Notes under the pieces: model-generated | Told to the model about the DNA's origin: nothing | Database searches by the model: none | What the model saw: the letters and a program-made list of their open reading frames with translations, nothing else | Position numbers and translations under genes: made by a program | Source: CAYVQE01 sp964633205 | GTDB taxonomy: Bacteria; Myxococcota; B64-G9 | NCBI GenBank assembly: GCA_964633205.1 | Contig: CAZWFN010000177.1 | Span: forward strand, 1-11,319 | Direction: 5' to 3' | DNA length: 11,319 nucleotides | Shown here: positions 1 to 4,913 of the stretch, piece after piece | Numbering within the stretch: position 1 is the stretch's first letter | How the letters are laid out: each line of letters begins with the position of its first letter

Positions 1-2
1 CG

Positions 3-182
3 GCACCACCGCCAGCCGCCGCGGCACCACCGCCAGCCGCCGCGACACCACCGCCGGCCGCCGCGACACCACCACCGGCCGCCGCGGCACCACCGCCAGC
101 CGCCGCGGCACCACCGCCAGCCGCCGCGACACCACCGCCAGCCGCCGCGACACCACCGCCAGCCGCCGCGGCACCACCGCAG
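3..182 (+). repeat. 21-bp tandem repeat coding for (A/T)PPPAAA
   Basis: Eight full 21-bp units (3-170) and a partial ninth (171-182) stand head to tail, in phase with the TPR gene. The first codon of the units runs GCA, GCA, ACA, ACA, GCA, GCA, ACA, ACA, GCA. This gives an 84-bp higher-order period (Ala-Ala-Thr-Thr). Units 3 and 4 carry silent third-position changes in proline codons; the others are otherwise identical. The array runs into the window start, so its full copy number is unknown. It probably makes an extended polyproline-type linker. Confidence 0.95.
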
Positions 183-1805
183 CTCTCCCCCGCGGACACC
201 ATGGCGGGCCTGCCCGCTGCGGACGCCATGGCGGGCCCGCCCGCTGCGGACGCCATGGCGGGCCCGCCCGCCGAAGCCTTGGCGGAGGCGGGAGAACCCG
301 ATTCCTGGGGCGACCTGGCCTTTACCGCGGCCGACGAGGACGACGTGGTGGAGAAGTGGAAGCGCCGCGGCCGGCGCAAGTGGTACTTCATCGTACCCCT
401 GCTGCTGATCGCCGCCGGGGTGGGGGCCTTCTACCTGCTGGCGCCGGAGCGCTTCATGGGCCTGGTGCAGCAGGTGCTCGGCGAGCCGGAACCCGGCGTG
501 TCCAAGCTGGCCCGCACCCAGTTCGAGCAGGGTCGCCAGCACTTCTTCAAGGACTCGGCGGCCGAGCTCGAGGCGGCCATCCAGGATCTGTCCAGCGCGG
601 TGGACGAGGCCAAGGGGCGCTTTCCGCAGGCCATGGGGCTGCTGGCCGAGGTCCACGTCACCCGGGCCGAGCGCGCCGGCCGGGCCGCAGCGGCGGTGCG
701 CAGCGAGCTGGACGCGGTGCAGGCCGAGCGCGAGAAGATCGCCGCCGCGGCCGGCGCCGAGCCGGGGGCCGGGGCCCGGGCGCAGATCGAGGCGCTCGAC
801 GAGAAAAAGCGGGCGCTGGAGCAGCGGATGGCGGCGCTGGCCGAGCAGCGCCGGCAGGACCTGGCCGAGGCCAAGCGCCTGATCGACGCCGCTCGCGAGC
901 AGGCGCCCGGGGCCTTCGCCCCGCTGCGGGCGCTGGCCGACTACCTGCGGGTCAAGGGGGCCGACCGGGCCCAGATCGAGGTGCCGCTGGCCGAAGCGGC
1001 CCGGAAAAAGACCGACGATCCGGTGCTGGTCTACATCGACGGCGCTGCCTTTGCCACCGACGAGGCCGCGCTGGACACCGCGGTGCGCAAGCTCGGCCGG
1101 GCCATCGAGCTGCAGGCCAAGTCCGGCGGGCCCGACCTGCTGCGCGCCCGGCTGGCGCTGGCCCGCGTGCTGGCCCGGCTCGACCGCCCGGCCGAGGCTC
1201 GGGCGCAGCTCGAGCGCATCCTGGCCACCAGCGCCGACCACCAGCTGGCCAAGGCGCTGCTGGAACGCCTGCCGGCCGAGCAGCAGCCGGAGGCCGCGGA
1301 CGACGAGGCCCCGGCCGAGGAAGATGACGGCGCCGCCGGGGACGTGGCGGCCGCCGATTCCGGCGCGAAGGACACCGAGCAGGCCGCGGCCGCCGACGGG
1401 GACGACAAGGGCGAGCCGGACAAGCCGGACAAGCCGGTCCAGCCCACCGGCTACGACGGCTGGGTCGGCCGTGCCGATCGGCTGCAGCGTGCCGGCCGGG
1501 CCCGGCCGGCGCTGAAGGCCTACGAGCAGGCCCTGGAGCACAAACCCGGCGACGTCGAGGCGCTGACCGGCAAGGGACTGTGCCTGCTCGACCTGGGCCA
1601 GGACGGGGCCGCGGTGGGCACCTTCCGCCGCGCCCTGCGCAGCAACCCGCGCTACGGGGTGGCCATCATCGGGCTCGCCGAGGCCTACAAGTACCGGCGT
1701 GACAAGGACAAGGCGATCGAGTACTACAAGCGCTATCTGGAGGTGCTGCCCCACGGTCCGGAGGCCGCGGTCGCCCGCTCCAACCTGGAGCAGCTCGGGC
1801 AGTGA
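3..1805 (+). CDS. Membrane-anchored TPR protein with Pro/Ala-repeat N-terminal region (5' partial)
   Basis: The frame is open from the first full codon of the window to the TGA at 1803-1805, giving at least 600 residues; the true start lies upstream. The first ATG (201) is not a credible start: no ribosome binding site precedes it, and the frame before it encodes nine in-phase (A/T)PPPAAA units. In order: the Pro/Ala repeat, three AADAMAGPP-like repeats, an acidic stretch, a basic KWKRRGRRK patch, and one membrane helix (about 381-440, core YFIVPLLLIAAGVGAFYLL). An Ala/Glu-rich probable coiled coil follows (about 660-890), then TPR-like helices (about 1020-1270), an acidic and DKP-rich linker (about 1270-1450), and C-terminal TPRs (about 1455-1800; GYDGWVGRADRLQRAG, ALKAYEQALEHKPGD, AIEYYKRYLEVLP). 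The order suggests a cytoplasmic N-terminus and an exported TPR scaffold. Proteins of this plan in Myxococcota often begin with a small zinc finger, which cannot be seen here. The exact function is unknown. It is followed at 72 bp by the zinc-ribbon gene on the same strand. Confidence 0.85.
   Translation, partial: APPPAAAAPPPAAATPPPAAATPPPAAAAPPPAAAAPPPAAATPPPAAATPPPAAAAPPQLSPADTMAGLPAADAMAGPPAADAMAGPPAEALAEAGEPDSWGDLAFTAADEDDVVEKWKRRGRRKWYFIVPLLLIAAGVGAFYLLAPERFMGLVQQVLGEPEPGVSKLARTQFEQGRQHFFKDSAAELEAAIQDLSSAVDEAKGRFPQAMGLLAEVHVTRAERAGRAAAAVRSELDAVQAEREKIAAAAGAEPGAGARAQIEALDEKKRALEQRMAALAEQRRQDLAEAKRLIDAAREQAPGAFAPLRALADYLRVKGADRAQIEVPLAEAARKKTDDPVLVYIDGAAFATDEAALDTAVRKLGRAIELQAKSGGPDLLRARLALARVLARLDRPAEARAQLERILATSADHQLAKALLERLPAEQQPEAADDEAPAEEDDGAAGDVAAADSGAKDTEQAAAADGDDKGEPDKPDKPVQPTGYDGWVGRADRLQRAGRARPALKAYEQALEHKPGDVEALTGKGLCLLDLGQDGAAVGTFRRALRSNPRYGVAIIGLAEAYKYRRDKDKAIEYYKRYLEVLPHGPEAAVARSNLEQLGQ
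192..272 (+). repeat. 27-bp tandem repeat, three copies, in-frame
   Basis: Three 9-codon units (192-218, 219-245, 246-272) encode AD(T/A)MAG(L/P)PA. Units 2 and 3 differ at a single base. Each unit contains an in-frame ATG (201, 228, 255), which explains why automatic start calling would pick one of them. No Shine-Dalgarno-like sequence precedes any of these ATGs. Confidence 0.9.
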
Positions 1806-1807
1806 CA

Positions 1808-1863
1808 GGCCCCTCGGTAGGGCCACAACCCATGACCGCGGGTCTTTCAGCCCGCGGCTGAAA
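1808..1863 (+). other. Intergenic hairpins, two mutually exclusive, ahead of the zinc-ribbon gene
   Basis: Three perfect inverted repeats lie between the TPR gene and the zinc-ribbon gene. They are GGCCC/GGGCC (1808-1812 with 1820-1824), CCGCGGG/CCCGCGG (1836-1842 with 1851-1857, 8-nt loop), and TTTCAGCC/GGCTGAAA (1845-1852 with 1856-1863, CGC loop). The second and third share bases 1851-1852 and 1856-1857, so both cannot form fully at once. The third ends one base before the GGAGAG ribosome binding site at 1865-1870. No U-run follows, so this is not a classical intrinsic terminator. An effect on translation or mRNA stability is only a possibility. Confidence 0.55.
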
Positions 1864-1877
1864 CGGAGAGAGAGACC

Positions 1878-2186
1878 ATGTCGCCGCTCAAGATCACCAG
1901 CTCCGAAGACGAGTACTTCGCGCGCCAGGAGGCGCTCAAGCTGCGCAAGCTGGCCCAGCAGAAACGCGATGAGATGAACGCGGCCGAGCGCGAGAAGCTC
2001 AAGGACCTGCACTGGATGCATTGCCCCAAGTGCGGTTTCAAAATGAAGACCATCTTGATCAACGAGGTCGAGATCGACAAGTGCTTCAACTGCGGTGGGC
2101 TGTACTTCGACGACGGCGAGCTGGAGAAGGTCTCCGGCCGGGCCGACAAGTTCTTCAAGTCCGTCGACCAAGTCTTCGAGAAGTGA
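1878..2186 (+). CDS. TFIIB-type zinc-ribbon protein (zf-TFIIB family)
   Basis: A protein of 102 residues with a charged helical N-terminus (residues 10-45, DEYFARQEALKLRKLAQQKR and following) and a single zinc ribbon. The ligands are C49-P-K-C52 and C69-F-N-C72, the latter continuing as CGGLYFDDGELEKV. This CPKC, CxxCGGxxxDxGE pattern is characteristic of the zf-TFIIB family of small bacterial proteins; the length and the helical arm are also usual for it. The family is presumed to bind zinc; its cellular role is not established and nucleic-acid binding is only inferred. The start is well supported by GGAGAG (1865-1870) seven bases before the ATG. It follows the TPR gene by 72 bp and precedes the membrane-protein gene by 43 bp, all on the plus strand, so co-transcription is plausible. 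Confidence 0.88.
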   Translation: MSPLKITSSEDEYFARQEALKLRKLAQQKRDEMNAAEREKLKDLHWMHCPKCGFKMKTILINEVEIDKCFNCGGLYFDDGELEKVSGRADKFFKSVDQVFEK

Positions 2187-2229
2187 TCTAGCCTCCGGCT
2201 TTTTCGGGCCGCTCAGGGGGGAAGGGGCC

Positions 2230-2925
2230 ATGGCAGCGCTCCGGTGGATACTCGCCTTCTCGATGGCGGGCCTGCTGTGCGGGCAGGCCCGGGGTGAGGG
2301 GAAGAAGGGGACGGAGGTTCAACTACCGCGTCCCCGCCCCCAGATCGAGGCAGCGGTGCTGGAGGAACGTCCGCTGAGCCGCACCTGGTGGCCCTACTGG
2401 ATCGGCACGGCGGCGGGCCTGGCCCTGGGCGCGGGTACGTATACTTACATTCTCATGAACCCACCTTCTTCGGCGAGCACCGATCTGGAAGGGGACCTGT
2501 TCGGGGCCTGCCTCATCACCGGCAGCATCGGCTGGGCCGCCTCCGGCATTCTGGCCGTCACCGGCGTGGTCTCTCACATCACCTGGAGCCCCGAAGATCC
2601 GCAGCACCCGCTGAACCTGGCGGAGGTGGATCGGCCCCTGGCCCGCACCTGGTGGCCCTACCTGGCCGGCTCCGCCGCGGCCGCGGCCGTGGGCTTCGGC
2701 TCCCTGTACGCTTTCGAGCGCTACGAGGACCACGACGTGGTAAAGGCCTCATTTTGTAGCTTCATCTCCGGCTTCGCGGTCTCCGGCATCCTGGCTGTCA
2801 CCGGCCTTAGCCTGCACATCACCTGGGGCCCCGCTGAGGAGGAACCCGCGGGGCCCGCGCTGGTGTTTGTGGGCCCGACCGCAATGCCCGGCGGCGCCGG
2901 CCTGAGCCTGGGGATCGGCCTCTGA
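2230..2925 (+). CDS. Membrane protein with internal duplication of a two-helix unit
   Basis: A protein of 231 residues with no family that I recognise. An N-terminal hydrophobic segment (MAALRWILAFSMAGLL) looks like a signal peptide and is followed by a basic, Pro-rich stretch. Two homologous units come next, each opening with RPL(S/A)RTWWPY (residues 47 and 135) and closing with SGILAVTG then HITW (residues 105-119 and 185-199). Each unit holds two predicted membrane helices, about 55-76 and 90-117, then 143-162 and 174-197. The end is Gly-rich (GGAGLSLGIGL). The frame is open further upstream to an ATG at 2095, but that overlaps the zinc-ribbon gene; the ATG at 2230 is preceded by a purine run (AGGGGGGAAGGGG, 2215-2227) and opens the signal peptide, so I chose it. 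Envelope location is inferred; no catalytic motif is visible. Confidence 0.78.
   Translation: MAALRWILAFSMAGLLCGQARGEGKKGTEVQLPRPRPQIEAAVLEERPLSRTWWPYWIGTAAGLALGAGTYTYILMNPPSSASTDLEGDLFGACLITGSIGWAASGILAVTGVVSHITWSPEDPQHPLNLAEVDRPLARTWWPYLAGSAAAAAVGFGSLYAFERYEDHDVVKASFCSFISGFAVSGILAVTGLSLHITWGPAEEEPAGPALVFVGPTAMPGGAGLSLGIGL
2368..2826 (+). repeat. Coding tandem duplication within the membrane-protein gene
   Basis: Unit 1 (2368-2586) and unit 2 (2632-2826) are homologous. An exact 18-base match, CGCACCTGGTGGCCCTAC, occurs at 2380-2397 and 2644-2661, 264 bp apart. A second near-identical block around CTCCGGCAT(T/C)CTGG lies at 2541 and 2781, 240 bp apart. Unit 2 has therefore lost about eight codons in the loop between its two helices. 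The nucleotide identity retained in the key motifs points to a duplication rather than convergence. Confidence 0.85.
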
Positions 2926-2965
2926 TTGGGTCGTGGAGGTACACCCGCCCCCACCCCGTTGCCCT

Positions 2966-3004
2966 CGTACTCGTAGTTCGTACTCGTGTTGATTCGTAGT
3001 TGTT
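2966..3004. repeat. Degenerate CGTACTCGT short tandem repeat
   Basis: Three imperfect 12-14 bp units are adjacent: CGTACTCGTAGTT (2966-2978), CGTACTCGTGTT (2979-2990) and GATTCGTAGTTGTT (2991-3004). It does not lie in a credible reading frame. It may be a decayed simple repeat or the edge of an old insertion. Confidence 0.6.
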
Positions 3005-3049
3005 CAGGCACACCGCGACCCCGTATGCAGCCAGCGGTTTTCGTCCGCT

Positions 3050-3184
3050 TCAGGAGTCGGCTGGGGGATCGGTACCCGTGCCGGCCTTCTGGTTCCGCCG
3101 CGCCCGCACCCAATCGTTCACCAGGCGCCTCATCTCCCGGACCCACGGCTCGCCACCCACAAAGTGGCCGCGCGCCTTCTTCGT
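3050..3184 (-). pseudogene. Orphan C-terminal protein remnant (44 codons) abutting REP-like repeats
   Basis: Read on the minus strand, 3184 down to the TGA at 3050-3052 encodes 44 residues with natural protein character, including GHFVGGEPWVREMRRLVND and WVRARRNQKAG. There is no ATG, GTG or TTG start at its head. The frame opens with ACG directly after an in-frame TGA that lies inside the repeat cluster (3188-3190). It therefore looks like the 3' end of a gene cut off exactly where the repeats begin. I do not recognise the family; an amphipathic helix (EPWVREMRRLVNDWV) is the only structural feature. It could be a mobile-element or neighbouring-gene fragment, or a chance open frame. Confidence 0.35.
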
Positions 3185-3289
3185 TGATCAGGGACGGAGG
3201 TTCTGAATCTCTGAATCTGATCAGGGACGGAGGTTCTGCGCCCCACCCTCCGTCCCCATTTTTTTTTCGCCCCACCCTCCGTCCCCATT
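3185..3289. repeat. REP-like repeat cluster, two direct pairs in inverted orientation
   Basis: Two copies of a 21-base repeat A (3185-3205 and 3218-3238; starts TGATCAGGGACGGAGG) are followed by two copies of a 22-base repeat B (3239-3260 and 3268-3289; CGCCCCACCCTCCGTCCCC then ATT). The cores GGGACGGAGG and CCTCCGTCCC are reverse complements, so the order A1-A2-B1-B2 forms nested inverted repeats: A2 with B1, and A1 with B2. A small CTGAATCT duplication (3203-3218) lies between the A copies. Repeat B2 overlaps two bases of the TAA stop of the PLP gene. Short intergenic repeats with a GGGGACGGA core resemble REP elements mobilised by RAYT-type transposases; that assignment is an inference. 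Confidence 0.8.
3224..3267 (+). terminator. Probable intrinsic terminator formed by REP-like repeats
   Basis: GGGACGGAGG (3224-3233) pairs perfectly over 10 bp with CCTCCGTCCC (3247-3256), with a 13-nt loop. Nine T residues follow at 3259-3267. On the plus strand this has the form of a Rho-independent terminator. It would stop transcripts from the upstream plus-strand cluster before they run antisense into the PLP gene. In the other direction no T-run follows the stem, so it is not symmetrical. Confidence 0.5.
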
Positions 3290-4769
3290 AGGAGGAGGCG
3301 TACTTGGCGGCCAGGCCGCTGCGCTGGTTGAACTCGCGGATCAGCGCGTCGTACTCGGCGGCCCGCTGCCAGTGGCGCGGCCAGTAGTCGCGGTAGTCGA
3401 ACCACTGGGCGTTGAGCTCGTCGAGTTCCTTCTGCTGCTGCTCGATCCAGGTGAAGTACTTCAGGTTGTGGATGCGGTTGCGGTCCCAGTGGTCGAGTTC
3501 GGCCATGTGATCGGTCTTGAGCCCCAGCAGGTGCAGGTGCAGGTCGCGCTCGGCCATCAGCTCGGTGTACTCGCCCTCGGCCGCGCGGGCCTCGGCCAGG
3601 CGTGAGCCATACAGCTCCATCGAATCGGTGAAGATGGTGAACAGCGCGTCGCGCTCGTCGAGCTGGTTCCACTTGGCCGTCTTGATGCAGGCCAGCAGGT
3701 TGCCGATGGACGAGATGCCCAGCAGGTCGAGCTGGTCGACGATGGCGGGGTCCACGCCCCGGCGCTCGAGCAGCTTGCGGCCGGCCGGCTCGTTGAACAG
3801 CCGGATCAGGGCCATGGGATCTTCGTCGTCGACCGCTGCGATGAAGTCGGTGTTGCGTACGTTGTGGATCCAGGGCACGTGCTTGTCGCCGATGCCCTCG
3901 ATGCGGTGGCCGCCGAAGCCGTTGCGCAGCAGGGTGGGGCACTGCAATGCCTCGGAGGCGATCACCTTGCAGGCAGGGTAGAGCTCCTTGAGCCGCTCGC
4001 CGGCGCCGATGGTGCCGGCCGAGCCGGTGGCCGAGACGTAGCCGAAGAAGCGCTCGCTGCTGCCGAGCCGGTCGCGCAGCACCTCCTCGATGGCGCTGGC
4101 GGTCACCTCGTAGTGCCACATGGCGTTGCCGAACTCGTCGAACTGGTTGAGCACCACCACCTGGTCGCCGCGTTCGGCCTTGATCTCCCAGCACTTGTCG
4201 TAGATCTCCTTGACGTTCGACTCGCAGCCGGGGGTGGCGAAGACCTCGGAGCCGATCGACTCCAGCCACTCGAAGCGCTCGCGGCTCATCTCCTCGGGCA
4301 GGATGGCCACCGACTCGCAGGCCAGCAGGCTGGCCACGTAGGCGCCACCGCGGCAGTAGTTGCCGGTCGACGGCCAGACCGCCTTCTGGGTGGTCGGATC
4401 GAAGGTGCCGGTGACCAGCCGTGGCGCCAGGCAGCCGAAGGTGGCGCCTACCTTGTGCGCTCCGGTGGGGAAGTACTTGCCCACCAGGCCGAAGATGCGC
4501 GGCTTGACCCCGGTCAGCTCGCGCGGGATCTCCATCACGTTGACTCCGTGGAAGCCGCCGCTGTCGGGGTCGTTCTTCCAGCTGATGCGGAACAGGTTGC
4601 GCGGGTGGACGTCCCACAGGCCGATGTCGGCCAGCTCGGCCTTGACCGCATCCGGGATCAGGGACGGATCCTGCTGCTGGGCGAAGGTGGGGATCAGAAT
4701 GTCGCGCTCGGCGCAACGCTCGGCCGTGCGCGCGACCTGCTCCTGGCGGTTCTCGTTCGGCTGGCTCAT
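3288..4769 (-). CDS. Fold-type II PLP-dependent enzyme (cysteine synthase/threonine dehydratase superfamily)
   Basis: A protein of 493 residues, cytoplasmic, with the tryptophan-synthase-beta fold of PLP enzymes. Visible hallmarks are the probable Schiff-base lysine K106 in PTGAHKVGA, a substrate loop STGNYCRGGAY (134-144), and a glycine-rich phosphate-binding loop SATGSAGTIGAG (246-257). The entry block GLWDVHPRNLFRISWKN (50-66) matches a long, distinct subfamily usually annotated only as a PLP-dependent protein of the beta-subunit type in Deltaproteobacteria. The substrate is not established; it should not be called TrpB or CysK. The C-terminal quarter is helical and Trp/Tyr/His-rich (for example MAELDHWDRNRIHNLKYF). 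The start was set at the ATG at 4767-4769, preceded on its strand by GAGGAG ten bases away. An upstream in-frame ATG (4814) would add 15 Arg/Pro-rich residues that do not resemble the family. The stop TAA overlaps the REP-like cluster. Confidence 0.88.
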   Translation of the reverse strand: MSQPNENRQEQVARTAERCAERDILIPTFAQQQDPSLIPDAVKAELADIGLWDVHPRNLFRISWKNDPDSGGFHGVNVMEIPRELTGVKPRIFGLVGKYFPTGAHKVGATFGCLAPRLVTGTFDPTTQKAVWPSTGNYCRGGAYVASLLACESVAILPEEMSRERFEWLESIGSEVFATPGCESNVKEIYDKCWEIKAERGDQVVVLNQFDEFGNAMWHYEVTASAIEEVLRDRLGSSERFFGYVSATGSAGTIGAGERLKELYPACKVIASEALQCPTLLRNGFGGHRIEGIGDKHVPWIHNVRNTDFIAAVDDEDPMALIRLFNEPAGRKLLERRGVDPAIVDQLDLLGISSIGNLLACIKTAKWNQLDERDALFTIFTDSMELYGSRLAEARAAEGEYTELMAERDLHLHLLGLKTDHMAELDHWDRNRIHNLKYFTWIEQQQKELDELNAQWFDYRDYWPRHWQRAAEYDALIREFNQRSGLAAKYASS

Positions 4770-4791
4770 ATCCGACAATCTCCTCGGGCTG

Positions 4792-4810
4792 GGCCGGCCC
4801 GCGGCCGGCC
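4792..4810. other. Perfect 8-bp stem hairpin in the leader of the PLP gene
   Basis: GGCCGGCC occurs at 4792-4799 and 4803-4810, separated by CGC. Each copy is itself palindromic, and the two together can form an 8-bp stem with a 3-nt loop. It sits just upstream of the GAGGAG ribosome binding site of the minus-strand PLP gene, inside the divergent region shared with amrS. It could be a leader-RNA hairpin, an operator-like inverted repeat, or a by-product of GC-rich composition. Confidence 0.4.
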
Positions 4811-4862
4811 GCATCGAAAACGGCGAGCCAGACTAACACCGGCCGCATGGCCGGGCAAGGTC

Positions 4863-4891
4863 TTGTTGGTCCGGGCAGCGGTGGTTACGAT
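4863..4891 (+). promoter_or_regulatory. Possible sigma70-type promoter for amrS
   Basis: TTGTTG (4863-4868) and TACGAT (4886-4891) are separated by 17 bases, an optimal spacing. The matches to the consensus boxes are partial (3 of 6 and 4 of 6). Transcription would begin near 4898. That agrees with translation starting at 4914 and excludes the ATG at 4890. Confidence 0.35.
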
Positions 4892-4913
4892 GGGTGCAGA
4901 TGGGGAGGTGCAG

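Larger units (their letters stand above)
2926..3287. other. Intergenic region with repeats and a gene remnant, no intact gene
   Basis: This 362-bp stretch separates the plus-strand cluster from the minus-strand PLP gene. Short open frames exist on both strands (for example 2986-3291 plus), but they run through the REP-like repeats and resemble no protein I know. What I can support are three elements listed separately: a degenerate short repeat (2966-3004), an orphan 44-codon remnant on the minus strand (3050-3184), and the REP-like cluster (3185-3289). The composition is less G+C extreme than in the flanking genes. Confidence 0.7.

Noticed and set aside
3..182. The 21-bp repeats as a CRISPR array
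   Set aside because: The units are directly abutting with no spacers and are in phase with an open reading frame.
2190..2204. A mini-terminator (AGCC-TCC-GGCT followed by Ts) after the zinc-ribbon gene
   Set aside because: A 4-bp stem with five Ts is too weak to claim, and the next gene follows closely on the same strand.
2986..3291. A 101-codon plus-strand frame in the intergenic region
   Set aside because: It reads through the REP-like repeats (SLIRDGG twice, then a T-run) and has no ribosome site or recognisable protein character.
4656..4668. A 13-base match (GATCAGGGACGGA) between the PLP coding region and REP-like repeat A
   Set aside because: In the gene it encodes part of DPSLIPD, which fits the family's own conserved N-terminal block, so the match is probably chance.
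3288..4769. Naming the PLP enzyme trpB or cysK
   Set aside because: Only the fold-type II core is shared; the length, the lysine context GAHKVGA and the N-terminal block differ from both, and no pathway neighbours are present.
3130..4848. A 572-codon minus-strand frame overlapping the PLP gene
   Set aside because: Its sequence is Arg/Pro/Gly-rich without family signatures, while the overlapping frame has intact PLP-enzyme motifs.
3864..4913. The upstream half of the long plus-strand frame leading into amrS
   Set aside because: The frame lies antisense to the PLP gene; AmrS homology begins only at MASHEARYY, with a ribosome binding site right before it.
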